A stretch of 64,000 nucleotides of DNA from NCBI GenBank assembly GCA_965216195.1, contig OZ244151.1:1116001-1180000 (forward strand), read 5' to 3'. Position numbers and translations under genes: made by a program. The DNA comes from Aridibacter sp965216195. GTDB taxonomy: Bacteria; Acidobacteriota; Blastocatellia; Pyrinomonadales; Pyrinomonadaceae. Below the pieces are notes generated by a model. That model was not told the origin of the DNA. It was given only the letters and a program-made list of their open reading frames with translations, and searched no databases. Below, piece after piece: positions 8,301 to 16,868 of this stretch. Every line of letters begins with the position of its first letter. The first letter of the stretch is position 1.

Positions 8301-9116
8301 ATGACCAAAACCGAGACAAAAACTATTACCGAGCATTTTGACGAGAATCCAAACGTGGATAACACCGAAATCTTCGATGAGTTTTGGCGTATTTTGACCG
8401 ATTTGCGCCGGAAATTGGAGGCGAAATTTTCGTTTAAGCGCCATCCATCGAGCGAAGGGCGCGAGTATTACCAAACGGATGACAAGAGTTACGAAGGGTC
8501 CCTTAACACCTTTGAAGGCAAGGAGATAGAGTGGTTTGTAAATTCATGGATCGGTAATCGTAAAAACAGTATTTTGGATATGAATTTTACGGTTTGGCTG
8601 GGGCCGCAGATCGACGTTCCGCATCTCGGCATCGTTTTCGGAACCATTCCAAAGATATATCACTATTCCGACTGTCTTCCGAGAAGAGATCTGATTGCCA
8701 ATCACGATTATCTTGAAAAGTATTACGAGCCTTTTAACGAAGAGTATCTGAAGCTTCGCAGCGATACGCGGTTTGAAACAATGGTCAGCCACGGCTCATA
8801 TATGCGCGCTATTCTAACGCCAATTGCGGCCAGCTATTCGACCGAGCGCGATATGAAAATGATTCCGGTTTTAGAAGAGTACGTTCACACACTTTTTGAT
8901 TATTGGCTTGATCTCGTAGAAAACGCCGAGATTCTGCCGGAAGCCGAACAACAGGAGATTCAAAAGCGTGACCATTACATAAGGCAGGCGTGCTATAAAT
9001 ACGACCCAATGAATTCGCTATCGCGTCGGTTTCTGGGTGATGAATTAACCGATACGCTGGTGAACGCCCGTATGGGACGCGATCAGATTAAAGCCAAAGG
9101 GGGTAAACTCATATGA
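8301..9116 (+). CDS. Red chlorophyll catabolite reductase (RCCR)-like protein, paralogue 1
   Basis: 271 residues. The order of motifs follows plant RCCR (ACD2): a W-x-x-S-W-I-G segment near residue 80, VPHLGIVFGTI, then the hallmark DCLPRRDLIANHDYLEKYY (plant: LDLPHRKDLVLNPDYLKEYY), a Y-M-R-A-I-L-T-P-I-A region (plant: FVRSAFSPTA), and a C-terminal QKRDHYIRQ...RRFLGDELTDTLVNA (plant: ERRDKSFRR...PRMFGEEVSSRVVHA). RCCR is a ferredoxin-dependent bilin reductase acting on the open-chain product of pheophorbide a oxygenase. The position I align with plant Glu154 reads Val here, so activity on the same bond is not assured. Overlap of four bases (ATGA) couples it to the membrane gene at 9113. Two paralogues lie at 16869 and 30930. 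Homology is confident; substrate is inferred. Confidence 0.8.
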   Translation: MTKTETKTITEHFDENPNVDNTEIFDEFWRILTDLRRKLEAKFSFKRHPSSEGREYYQTDDKSYEGSLNTFEGKEIEWFVNSWIGNRKNSILDMNFTVWLGPQIDVPHLGIVFGTIPKIYHYSDCLPRRDLIANHDYLEKYYEPFNEEYLKLRSDTRFETMVSHGSYMRAILTPIAASYSTERDMKMIPVLEEYVHTLFDYWLDLVENAEILPEAEQQEIQKRDHYIRQACYKYDPMNSLSRRFLGDELTDTLVNARMGRDQIKAKGGKLI

Positions 9117-9592
9117 CAGTTTTTGCAGGACTTTTTCCACAGACGGATATTTTGATCGATGTTGTAAACGCGTCGTTTATCGTGATCGTTCCGACGTTGA
9201 TCTATTCATGGTTACAGGTGCGAAAAGGGAACTACGCCTGGCACAAAAAGATCCAGCTCATTCTGTTTGCAGTGCTTTTTGTTGCGGTGATCCTATTTGA
9301 AGTTGATCTCAGGATGCGCGGCGGGATCTTTAAGATGGTTGAGCAGAGCCAGTTTGCCGGAACGGTCTTGTTAAACGGTACGATCTGGTTTCATATGTTT
9401 GTATCGATCACAACGAGTTTTATATGGATCGGATTGATCGCATTTTCACTTTACAAATTTGCGAGCCCGCCGAAACCAAATAGTTTTAGCCGGACGCACA
9501 AGATTTGGGGAACTATCGGAATGATTGATATGATTTTGACGGGTATTACGGGCGTAATGCTGTATGTAATGGGTTTTGCGATGGTGAAATAG
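9113..9592 (+). CDS. DUF420-like four/five-helix membrane protein
   Basis: 159 residues with about four hydrophobic segments (IVIVPTLIYSWL, IQLILFAVLFVAVILF, LNGTIWFHMFVSITTSFIWIGLIAFSL, TGVMLYVMGFAM). His residues at helix ends (AWHKK, WFHMF, SRTHKIWG) match the DUF420/YozB pattern; members are small membrane proteins linked to haem-copper oxidase assembly in some genomes. It is coupled to the RCCR-like gene by ATGA overlap. With the next two genes it forms a membrane trio that could be a haem-bearing electron conduit, but this is inference. Confidence 0.6.
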   Translation: MTVFAGLFPQTDILIDVVNASFIVIVPTLIYSWLQVRKGNYAWHKKIQLILFAVLFVAVILFEVDLRMRGGIFKMVEQSQFAGTVLLNGTIWFHMFVSITTSFIWIGLIAFSLYKFASPPKPNSFSRTHKIWGTIGMIDMILTGITGVMLYVMGFAMVK

Positions 9593-9690
9593 TGAGCAGT
9601 TAGCAGTGAGCTGTAAGCCTTAGGCGGTGGACAGTTTGCTGCGGTAAGGATCCTTATTCTGATAACTGATAACTGATAACTGATAACTGA
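9593..9690. repeat. Short heptanucleotide repeats (GCAGTGA-like, then TGATAAC)
   Basis: A degenerate GCAGTTA/GCAGTGA run begins at the stop of the upstream gene. A clean TGATAAC array of four to five units lies at 9659 to 9690, just before the ATG at 9697. Confidence 0.85.
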
Positions 9691-9696
9691 ATTATT

Positions 9697-9894
9697 ATGT
9701 TTATGGTTTGGCTTTTATGGATAATCGTCGTCATCGGCGGATTCTACATGGGAATCGGCTCGGCGATTGGCTCGTATCAAAAAGGTTTCGACATTCCACT
9801 GGCGCTTAACGCTTTGGTTTATTTGGGCTGTGCGTTTTACGGTTTGTCAAAGTTTCTGAAGTTTCTCGCGTCGCAGATGAAGAGCGAGGGGTAA
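9697..9894 (+). CDS. Small two-helix membrane protein
   Basis: 65 residues: MFMVWLLWIIVVIGGFYMGIGSAIG is one transmembrane helix and LALNALVYLGCAFYGLSKFL the second, with a short polar tail. No family was recognised. Location between two membrane genes of the same strand, and a hydrophobic profile unlike random ORFs, support it being real. Its stop is followed at once by GGTAAAT repeats. Confidence 0.55.
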   Translation: MFMVWLLWIIVVIGGFYMGIGSAIGSYQKGFDIPLALNALVYLGCAFYGLSKFLKFLASQMKSEG

Positions 9895-9995
9895 ATGGTA
9901 GTGGTGAATGGTAAATGGTAAGTGGTAAATGGTAAATGCTTACGGCTCACAGCTCACAACTTGCCGATCGCTACAACTGACCACTGACCACTAAA
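9891..9995. repeat. Heptanucleotide repeats GGTAAAT and ACTGACC
   Basis: GGTAAAT/GGTAAGT units run from the stop of the small membrane gene to about 9942, and ACTGACC units at 9977 to 9995 end just before the ATG at 9999. The unit GGTAAGT is the same as at 4885. Confidence 0.85.
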
Positions 9996-9998
9996 TTT

Positions 9999-10559
9999 AT
10001 GGAACTATACGGTATAGATCTAATCGACATAAGTTTTCGCGGCATTCACGCGTTGATGGCCGCCGCTTGGCTATTGTTTGATTTTCTGGTTTACTGGCTT
10101 CATTTTGGAGTAAAGGATGAAACACGTCCGATTGACGTCAGGCTCGAGCGCGCAAGGGTTATGCACGGGATCGACATCGTAGTTGGATACATATTTTTGT
10201 TGATGCTCCCGAGCGGGATCATTCTTTGTTACATTACTAATACCCCGATATTCACGACCGAATGGCTTTCCTGGAAACACTTACTTTACGGAATAATTAT
10301 TATCGACGGTCTTTACCTGATTCCGATCTCCGGTTCCAACCTCGTTAATCTCAAGGCGATAAAAGCGGGCGCAGAAAACGTTGATGAACTAAACCGCGAG
10401 ATTAGATCCAAGATGGACAAAGCTATGCCGGCGGTGTTTTTGATCTGGGTATTGGTTTTTGCGGCGAGTTTGATTTCAGTGCTGAACCTGAAAGCTCCAA
10501 AAGGGCAGGAATATATTTTTAGGAAAACCGAAGCGCAAGTCGAAATGCAAAAGGAATAA
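9999..10559 (+). CDS. DUF2269/CopD-like multi-helix membrane protein, possible haem-binding
   Basis: 186 residues with four to five transmembrane segments: FRGIHALMAAAWLLFDFLVYWLHFG, GIDIVVGYIFLLMLPSGIILCYI, WLSWKHLLYGIIIIDGLYLIP and MPAVFLIWVLVFAASLISVL. His residues in or near helices (GIHAL, YWLHFG, RVMHGID, WKHLLYG) are spaced like b-haem ligands of small cytochrome b561/DUF2269-like proteins. The C-terminal 20 residues are charged. It ends the plus-strand run of the island and meets the flavin reductase gene tail to tail. A role in supplying electrons to the oxygenase or reductases is conceivable but not shown. Confidence 0.5.
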   Translation: MELYGIDLIDISFRGIHALMAAAWLLFDFLVYWLHFGVKDETRPIDVRLERARVMHGIDIVVGYIFLLMLPSGIILCYITNTPIFTTEWLSWKHLLYGIIIIDGLYLIPISGSNLVNLKAIKAGAENVDELNREIRSKMDKAMPAVFLIWVLVFAASLISVLNLKAPKGQEYIFRKTEAQVEMQKE

Positions 10560-10664
10560 CCGGAGATTGCGTGTTATTTAAAAGAAGATCCGTACAGAGA
10601 ACGTTAGTGAGCAGGTTTCTGAAACGTCCGATTAAATATGGATAACGCTATTCGCTATCGCTCG

Positions 10665-11153
10665 TTATTCCGAATCTCGTTCAATTATCTCTCGATAATC
10701 TCCATGGCAATAAACCAGCGGCTTTCCTTCCGAGACGCGGGTCTTCTCGATCTCACCGATGAAGATCGTATGATCGCCGCCATCATAAGAGTGTCTTAGA
10801 TCACATTCCAGACTTACAAGAGTGTCACTTAAGACCGGAATATCGTTTTTGTTTCTCTCAAACTCAATCCCTTCAAATTTATCCGGAAGCGGCGACGCGA
10901 ATTGATTCGAAACATCTTGTTGGTCTTCGCTAAGAATATTGATTACAAATGCACCGCTTTCTTCAAAGGCTTTATGACTTTTCGTTTTCTTGTCGATGCA
11001 GACTAAAATCAGAGGTGGATCGATCGAAACCGAAGAGAAAGCCGTTACTGTAATGCCATGCGCCTTACCGGTATTATCTTTAGTGGTTACAACAGTTACA
11101 CCACTCGCGAAACAACCCATGGCGCTTCTAAATTCCTCTTTTGAGATTGGCAT
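10665..11153 (-). CDS. FMN-binding flavin reductase (HpaC/RutF-like)
   Basis: 162 residues, usual length for the flavin-reductase-like domain. Visible motifs are FRSAMGCFASGVTVVTT at the N-terminus, HGITVTAFSSVSIDPPLILVCID (flavin-binding strands) and the C-terminal PLVYCHGDYREI. Such proteins reduce FMN or FAD with NAD(P)H and hand it to a two-component monooxygenase. The acyl-CoA-dehydrogenase-like protein at 25754 could be the partner, as in HsaAB or DszC-type pairs. The start lies two bases after the stop of the nitrilase gene, so it is the last gene of the minus-strand operon 18771 to 10665. Confidence 0.85.
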   Translation of the reverse strand: MPISKEEFRSAMGCFASGVTVVTTKDNTGKAHGITVTAFSSVSIDPPLILVCIDKKTKSHKAFEESGAFVINILSEDQQDVSNQFASPLPDKFEGIEFERNKNDIPVLSDTLVSLECDLRHSYDGGDHTIFIGEIEKTRVSEGKPLVYCHGDYREIIERDSE

Positions 11154-11155
11154 AG

Positions 11156-12775
11156 TTACTTTGTCAAAGGCTCAAGGAGCCACCAGGGACGACCGTCTAC
11201 TACGTCTGTTTTCTGCGACACAAAACGATTTTCCGAATTCGCAGGGTAAATCTCTGCCTCGAAAATATCGTCTCCAGCTTTCGCCCTATTAATATTCGGA
11301 TAATTTATTTTTCCATCAAACGGACGGTTTTTCCATTCCGCCCAAAGTGTAAAATCCTCGCTGACAGTTAAAATAAGGCTGGCGCCGAATTCGCCCAAAT
11401 CTTTTTTAGGTTTTGTTGCCGCAACTATACTAAAGCGATTTTCAGCCGCGCGTTCGAGTAAACCGAATTCCGTTTCCCAGCGCTCCTGCACATCAAATGG
11501 AATGGCAACAATTTCCACGTCTTGATATGCGGCAAGGCGAAATGTTTCGGGATAGATAGAATCTTCGCCAACAATGATCGCGAGCCTTCCAAACGGCGTA
11601 TCGTAAGTATTAAGTTTGTCACCCAAATCGGTTACGTATTCGTGCTGATTTGAGGCATGCAGCTGCTTTTGCTCAAAAACGACACCGTCTTTACTGACCA
11701 GAATGCCGACGTGTGAATTATCTTTGCTAACGCTTGTTACCACAAACTTATCGGAATCCTGCACCAGTTCAGAGATCTTCAACGCGGTACCTCCATCTCC
11801 AAACAACTGTGGTAGAACGATTAACTTTGCGTCGGTTTTTTGAATCGCCTCGAGAGTTTGGCAGACTGCCGCTTTTACATTTTTCGCTCCGGGGTTGTAA
11901 TTCCGCTCGCCCGGTTCATTTGCAATTGGTTTGTAAAGATCGGGGCGACGCGATTTCATGATATCGGTGCCATGAAGCATTTGCTTACCGTCGGCTTCCG
12001 ATAAATCGATATCCGCGTAAACAAATGCTTCGCCACGTTTTGGAGCCTTCGCCAAAATTGCTCCATCGGGCGCAACTATCTGGCTTTCGCCAGCACCTTG
12101 CAAGGCTTCCGGATCGATCTTCATTTTCTCGGCAAATGGCCGGATCACGCCTTCCGGGATCAGATAGCCTACTTTGCATGCCGCAGCCTGAAAGATTTTG
12201 TTTTCCGCCGCTCTAACCGGAATATGCAGATCACCTTCATCTTGTGCAAACGAATTGAGAGAGTTTAGCAGCATCTGCGAGCCGCGGAGCGCCGCAAGTC
12301 TCGAGGTTTCCATCAAAAGCCCGTCCGCACAACAAAACATGCCGATCTTTCCAAATTCGGTTTCGGCAATATCACCGGAGTTTTCAGCTCGACAATGAAA
12401 ATTGTTTTCGTTGCCCATTAAGACCTGTTTATCGGATTGGGCGACGAGTTTGCCTTTCGGGGAGTAGAGAAGATTTGTAATTGAAGGTGCCGGGTTATCG
12501 CGTTTTACCGTGACATTTATTTTTACGTAGGCACCGTGTCTTACCGCTTGGTCTGCAATTTCGCGGAGGAAATCACCTTCAAGATCGAGAGCGACATCAA
12601 ATGCTTGCTCAACCGATTCATACCATGCGCAATGGTTACAGAATTCGGGAAGAACAATAATGTTTGGATTGCAGGCTTCCGCCGTGCGGTCGATCATCCG
12701 CAGACATGTTTTGAGATTTTCTTGTACGTCATTGCCCGTACCAAGTTGGGCAACAGCGACTCGAACTCTAGTCAT
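11156..12775 (-). CDS. Tandem nitrilase-superfamily amidohydrolase, second domain catalytically degenerate
   Basis: 539 residues, about twice a normal carbon-nitrogen hydrolase. Domain 1 (about 1 to 280) starts RVAVAQLGTG and keeps the Glu-Lys-Cys triad: E44 in VLPEF, K116 in SDKQVLMG, and C149 in MFCCADG. Domain 2 (about 300 to 539) retains the fold pattern (AAVCQTLEAIQ, FEQKQLHA, RAAENRF) but reads VLPQLFG for the Glu and IVGEDSIYPE for the Cys, so both nucleophile and base are lost. The family cleaves nitriles, amides or ureido groups. In this island amide cleavage of maleamate- or pyrrolinone-derived fragments is a possibility. Domain 2 may bind substrate or shape the oligomer. The gene has a 95-bp leader after the MFS-SDR gene. 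Confidence 0.8.
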   Translation of the reverse strand: MTRVRVAVAQLGTGNDVQENLKTCLRMIDRTAEACNPNIIVLPEFCNHCAWYESVEQAFDVALDLEGDFLREIADQAVRHGAYVKINVTVKRDNPAPSITNLLYSPKGKLVAQSDKQVLMGNENNFHCRAENSGDIAETEFGKIGMFCCADGLLMETSRLAALRGSQMLLNSLNSFAQDEGDLHIPVRAAENKIFQAAACKVGYLIPEGVIRPFAEKMKIDPEALQGAGESQIVAPDGAILAKAPKRGEAFVYADIDLSEADGKQMLHGTDIMKSRRPDLYKPIANEPGERNYNPGAKNVKAAVCQTLEAIQKTDAKLIVLPQLFGDGGTALKISELVQDSDKFVVTSVSKDNSHVGILVSKDGVVFEQKQLHASNQHEYVTDLGDKLNTYDTPFGRLAIIVGEDSIYPETFRLAAYQDVEIVAIPFDVQERWETEFGLLERAAENRFSIVAATKPKKDLGEFGASLILTVSEDFTLWAEWKNRPFDGKINYPNINRAKAGDDIFEAEIYPANSENRFVSQKTDVVDGRPWWLLEPLTK

Positions 12776-12870
12776 AGTTCTTTGCCACAGAACCCGCAGA
12801 GGAACAGAGAGAAATATTGAAAAATAGCGTCTTTAATTTTCTTTCTCAACAATCCCCGTGTTCTCCGCGG

Positions 12871-14979
12871 CTAGTTTTCTTCCTCAAAAAGATCCCGTTT
12901 ATTAAAAGCCGCCGTTGCGAAACGCCAGATTGCGACCGGTGTTGTAAGCCAGGCGATCTTCGCCCCATTTTTAACGGTTTCGAGTACCTGCTCCGCCAGG
13001 TAAGGCGTTACAGTTTCCACCTTATCTCCAAGTATATTTACAATCTTTTTCGACTTTTCCTTGCGCTCGGGCATACCTTCGTATAGGTCATCCCATAGGT
13101 CGGTCAAAACCATACCCGGGCTGAGACTGCCTACTTGTACGTTAGTATCTTTCACTTCCTTTGAAAGCGATTCGGTAAGATATTTTAAGCCGTATTTCGT
13201 CGAGCCATAGAGGGTTAGTCCCTCACCTTTTCGTCCGTCCGAGCCAAAGCCGTACATATTGTAGAGCTGACCGCCGCCTTGCTCAATCATTCCTTTTAGT
13301 GCGACATGAGCGCCGTTCATTGCGCCCAAAACATTTACATCTGACACGTTTTTAACAGTTTCCGGCTCCACTTCCCAAAATTTTACGTAGCGGTTTGAGA
13401 TTCCGGCGTTGTTTATCCAAACATCAACATTCCCAAACTTATCGCAAGATTTATCCCAAAGGTTTTGTACCTGTTCGTAGTTTGTTACATCGCAGGCGAC
13501 ACCTAGAATTTTCGAAGTATCGTGAGTCGTACCCAGTTTTCGAACTGCTTTATCACACGCCTCTTGGGTTCTTCCTGAAACAACTATTTTGCAATCCCGT
13601 TTTAGAAATTCGTCAGCGAGACCAAAGCCGATACCCCGCGTACTGCCTGTAATTACAACAGTTTTCATAACCTCACCCCTTTCCGGTGGTTTTACCTTTT
13701 TCTGAACCAAAAGTGCAAAAGCAACTACAAAAGTTCCAAAAATTCCAAACAGCAAAAACGGTGCGGACTCGGTCCAGTGATCAAACAGATAACCGCCAAC
13801 CGTAAATGCCGTCATAATTCCGAGCGCGCCGAAAAACCCGAAAACGCCAATAACCGATCCACGTATTTCTTTCGGAGCCTGTTGTGCAATCAAGGTTTGC
13901 GATGCGACAACACCGGCAACTTCGCCGAGCCCCACAACTAAAAGTGCGAGCTTCATCCAGCCCCCAAGCGGATTCTCGATTAAGAAAAGCGAACTATATC
14001 CGATCGCTGATAGCCCTACAGCTATTGCAACCGCCCTTACGCGATTTACCCTGTCTGAGAGATAGCCAAAAATCGGAGCTCCAATAAGTGCTGTAGTTTG
14101 AACAATTACAAAGCCGAGTTGCGCCTGCTTATTTGCATCAACCTCGCTCAACCCGTTTTCCAAACCATACTTATTGAGCCACAGAATCAGAAATGAACCG
14201 ACCAACGCCAGATCTCCACGCGAAACAAACGCAGCCAAATACGCAAGCAAAATTCCGGGATCCTTTGCGGCGAGTATGCCCTCCGCAGCGAGTTTTACAA
14301 ATCCACGCTGCTTGTGTTTTGCTACTATTAGTCCGCCTTTTATTCCGGCAAAGACGACGACAGCTGAAATAATCCCAAGCCCAACGGCGACATAAAAAGT
14401 TAGCTTAAGACCGGTGACGTAATCATAGCCACGGCTAGTAAAAAACACCGGAAGTCCCAGTAAAACGACAGCGGCAAGCATGGCTCCCAGGCCATTGGAG
14501 ACGCCCATAAAGCCTGTACCTTTTCCACGGTCACGGTTGACGACGTAGTCTGCGATTACCGTCGCAAACATAGCCGAGATCGCGGAGGCGCCAAGAGCAA
14601 ATATGACCCTATAAACCGTTAGTTGCGCTACGCTTTGTGCCGTTGAATACAGGAAAGTCGCGAGCGCCACACCGAGAAAACCAAAGGCAAAGACAACTCT
14701 TCGCCCAATTTTATCGGATAAGATGCCAAAGATCGGAATAAATAGGAGAAGCGTTAGCTCGTTGTAAAAACCGAGTGTTCCGGTAACCCGTCCTTGATCA
14801 GCAAGGGAGATTTTCAGAATACTGGTTAAAACAAAGGGCTGAATTACGCCGATAAAGATCATCAGCCCCATGCCGAACAGCGACGCGTAATAATGCGTCA
14901 TAAGGTTCAAAGGCTTTACGCCTTCTGTAAGACCGATGCCTAAAAACCTATGTTTTTTTGTCGCGGGTTTAGTCACCAA
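12871..14979 (-). CDS. Fusion of MFS transporter with NYC1/NOL-like short-chain dehydrogenase
   Basis: 702 residues in one frame. Residues 1 to about 430 form a 12-helix major facilitator: FIPIFGILSDKIGRRVVFAFGF carries the loop 2-3 signature and GAPIFGYLSDRVNRVRA the loop 8-9 repeat. It is a paralogue of the MFS at 28183. The SDR domain starts at Met438 (codon at 13668) with VVITGSTRGIG, ACDVTNYEQVQ, WINNAGIS, an intact LYGSTKYGL (Tyr and Lys present), SPGMVLTDLW and a long C-terminus with ETVTPYLAEQVL. That C-terminal half matches plant NYC1/NOL chlorophyll b reductase by eye. A good ribosome-binding site (AGGGGTGAGG) precedes codon 438, so the SDR may also be made alone. The start overlaps the lipocalin-like gene by 11 bases. 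Transport coupled to reduction is inference. Confidence 0.8.
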   Translation of the reverse strand: MVTKPATKKHRFLGIGLTEGVKPLNLMTHYYASLFGMGLMIFIGVIQPFVLTSILKISLADQGRVTGTLGFYNELTLLLFIPIFGILSDKIGRRVVFAFGFLGVALATFLYSTAQSVAQLTVYRVIFALGASAISAMFATVIADYVVNRDRGKGTGFMGVSNGLGAMLAAVVLLGLPVFFTSRGYDYVTGLKLTFYVAVGLGIISAVVVFAGIKGGLIVAKHKQRGFVKLAAEGILAAKDPGILLAYLAAFVSRGDLALVGSFLILWLNKYGLENGLSEVDANKQAQLGFVIVQTTALIGAPIFGYLSDRVNRVRAVAIAVGLSAIGYSSLFLIENPLGGWMKLALLVVGLGEVAGVVASQTLIAQQAPKEIRGSVIGVFGFFGALGIMTAFTVGGYLFDHWTESAPFLLFGIFGTFVVAFALLVQKKVKPPERGEVMKTVVITGSTRGIGFGLADEFLKRDCKIVVSGRTQEACDKAVRKLGTTHDTSKILGVACDVTNYEQVQNLWDKSCDKFGNVDVWINNAGISNRYVKFWEVEPETVKNVSDVNVLGAMNGAHVALKGMIEQGGGQLYNMYGFGSDGRKGEGLTLYGSTKYGLKYLTESLSKEVKDTNVQVGSLSPGMVLTDLWDDLYEGMPERKEKSKKIVNILGDKVETVTPYLAEQVLETVKNGAKIAWLTTPVAIWRFATAAFNKRDLFEEEN

Positions 14980-15925
14980 AGTTCGGCGTCAAAAGATTCT
15001 CACCTTCCTCCCATTTCAAGACGCCGAAGGTCATAAACTCGAGTTTGTTGCCTCGCAAAAATTCCCAAACGACACTCATCGTAAAATCGTCGTCAATAAT
15101 AAATTCTCGCCCGCGAATTTTTACCGGTTCGCCTAAAATCTGCTGATTCGTGTACAACGCGCGACCATAGCTGATCGAATTTCCATAAACATCAGGACCC
15201 TCAAACGTGTGGCGATTATCATTGCGATAACGCGTAAAAGAGTATTTTCGGTTAATTTCGCCAGAGATTTCGACGGTCTGTTCGGCGCGAAGCAGCGACA
15301 TTGGTTTGTAATCAATCTTAACCTGATTTGTTCCGATTTGTTCCTGTGCGGCGCTCCAAACTTCCATCTCGCCCGTCCAGGTGCCCGCGTGTTTTGCGTC
15401 CAAAACGTGGGGCTTCATTCCGCCTTCTTTTTCTTTCGCGACAAACGCGTCGATAGTCTTTTTGGTTTCAGGATTCTCATGGTAGTCGTGCGCGACCTTG
15501 TAAACCCCATTAAAGACTGAGTTTATTGTCGGACCATCGTAAAGCAGGGAAGAATAAACCTGGGTGTCGCCGCCAATGATGTGAACCATCGTACGGAGTT
15601 CGCTGGTCCAGGCAGGAGAATAATATCTTGCGTCAACGAGCGCACCAAACGGCTGTCCCGAACCGATAAAATCAGGTCCCATATAGATCCGATTATCATC
15701 TGCGTCTTTTACGCCAAACGCAAAATCCGCAAATTCAAGACGCGAACGAAGTTCGCCGCCGTCGATCAAAACGGTATTCATTGTATAAAGCGTCTTGCCG
15801 TCTTTGAAAGCGCTTTCCCGGTAGACCTTATTCCATCCGACGTGGTTTCCCTCCGGATCAAAAATCGAAGGCATGCCGTGCCATTCGCCCTCGATACTCT
15901 TTTGCCAGTCTGAAGGTTTGTTCAT
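14969..15925 (-). CDS. Two-repeat lipocalin-like beta-barrel protein (DUF3598-like)
   Basis: 318 residues, no signal peptide. Two similar halves begin SIEGEWHGMPSIFDPEGN and AGTWTGEMEVWSAA, each followed by alternating beta strands; this G-x-W opening is typical of lipocalin and DUF3598/CpcT-like barrels. Proteins of that kind bind or attach bilins in cyanobacteria. I recognise the shape, not the exact family. It lies inside the operon between the MFS-SDR fusion (11-bp overlap) and an NAD(P)-binding protein, near the Rieske and RCCR-like genes, so a role in holding a hydrophobic pigment intermediate is plausible. No catalytic motif was seen. Confidence 0.5.
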   Translation of the reverse strand: MNKPSDWQKSIEGEWHGMPSIFDPEGNHVGWNKVYRESAFKDGKTLYTMNTVLIDGGELRSRLEFADFAFGVKDADDNRIYMGPDFIGSGQPFGALVDARYYSPAWTSELRTMVHIIGGDTQVYSSLLYDGPTINSVFNGVYKVAHDYHENPETKKTIDAFVAKEKEGGMKPHVLDAKHAGTWTGEMEVWSAAQEQIGTNQVKIDYKPMSLLRAEQTVEISGEINRKYSFTRYRNDNRHTFEGPDVYGNSISYGRALYTNQQILGEPVKIRGREFIIDDDFTMSVVWEFLRGNKLEFMTFGVLKWEEGENLLTPNFGD

Positions 15926-15930
15926 AATTA

Positions 15931-15966
15931 AAGCTGTAAGCTCTTAGCTATAAGCTGTAAGCTATT
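15931..15966. repeat. Heptanucleotide repeat AGCTGTA/AGCTATA
   Basis: Five units with a 7-bp period lie just upstream of the lipocalin-like start. The remaining 170 bases to 16138 hold AT-rich sequence in which I see only TTTGT-N6-ACAAA near 15972, a weak inverted repeat. Confidence 0.75.
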
Positions 15967-16138
15967 TTCTTTGTTTTGATACAAATGAAATCAGTATTTT
16001 CTTAATATCATTTGCTTTTCTTTCCGGTACCTCGTAATTAGTTTTCGCTTAAATAATTCAGGTCCTTTGCCGTTAGTAAGTGGTATTGCGTTTCGCTTAT
16101 AGATCCAATGCTCATCTGAAGAAATCGCTTACCGCTAA

Positions 16139-16765
16139 CTAATAACAGATCGCCGGAGTTTTTCTCAAATATTCGTTGGAATCGAGCTGTTTCAACATAA
16201 ACTCCGCAACGTCGGCGCGAGAAATTTTCCCCTTTATATCTTTGTCTAACCCGTGACGATATTCAGATGTCTTTTCGCCATTTGTTAGCGCCCCGGGGCG
16301 AACAACTACCCATTGAAGATCGCTCTCTCTGATATTTCGTTCCTGAATTTCTTTATCCGCAAATGCATGCTTTAACAGCAGAGGAACCGCGATCTTCGTA
16401 AACACAAATCCAGGCTGTCCATACGAGTCACCAACTCCAAGCGATGTCTCGCATACAAAACGTCTTGTTCCCTTTCTATCCATCGCCTCAATTATGTTTT
16501 TTGTTCCGGCGGAAGTGGTAACGTCCCCCTTTTTTAGGGTATTTCCGAGTGCGGAAAGTACCGCGTCAGTGCGCTCATCGATCGCCTGACATGTATCCGC
16601 TAGTTGAAGTACATCGCCACGGACAATTCTTAAATTCTCATGCGTTAAATGATCCAATTTTGAAGGAGTACGGGCGAAAGCAATGACATCGTGTCCTAGA
16701 TCCAGCCCTTGTTTCACCAGTTCGAGTCCGGTACCGCCTGTGCTGCCAAAGATCGTAATTTTCAT
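16139..16765 (-). CDS. NAD(P)H-binding atypical SDR (NmrA/YtfG/biliverdin reductase B-like fold)
   Basis: 208 residues. KITIFGSTGGTGLELVKQGL supplies a GxTGxTG-type dinucleotide motif that here reads GSTGGTG; HDVIAFARTPSKL and VRGDVLQLADTCQAID match atypical SDRs; VVVRPGALTNG and SRADVAEFMLKQL follow. This fold includes human biliverdin IX-beta/flavin reductase, so a bilin or flavin reductase role is conceivable, but many members are uncharacterised quinone or flavin reductases. It sits between the lipocalin-like and RCCR-like genes in the same operon with 100 to 200 bp gaps that hold repeats. Fold is confident, function open. Confidence 0.75.
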   Translation of the reverse strand: MKITIFGSTGGTGLELVKQGLDLGHDVIAFARTPSKLDHLTHENLRIVRGDVLQLADTCQAIDERTDAVLSALGNTLKKGDVTTSAGTKNIIEAMDRKGTRRFVCETSLGVGDSYGQPGFVFTKIAVPLLLKHAFADKEIQERNIRESDLQWVVVRPGALTNGEKTSEYRHGLDKDIKGKISRADVAEFMLKQLDSNEYLRKTPAICY

Positions 16766-16868
16766 ATCTGTTTTTAGCCGCGGAGGTCACGGAGTGAATT
16801 GAGAATTCAGCAACCAAGCACGAACATGAAATCCCTATGTGTCCTGTCTATCCGCGTTAAAATACTTG

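Noticed and set aside
10560..10664. Terminator between the convergent membrane and flavin reductase genes
   Set aside because: Only an imperfect GGATAACG/CGTTATTCC pairing without a T-run.
12536..13086. Plus-strand ORFs opposite the nitrilase and MFS-SDR genes
   Set aside because: They are shadows of well-supported minus-strand genes and show no family features.
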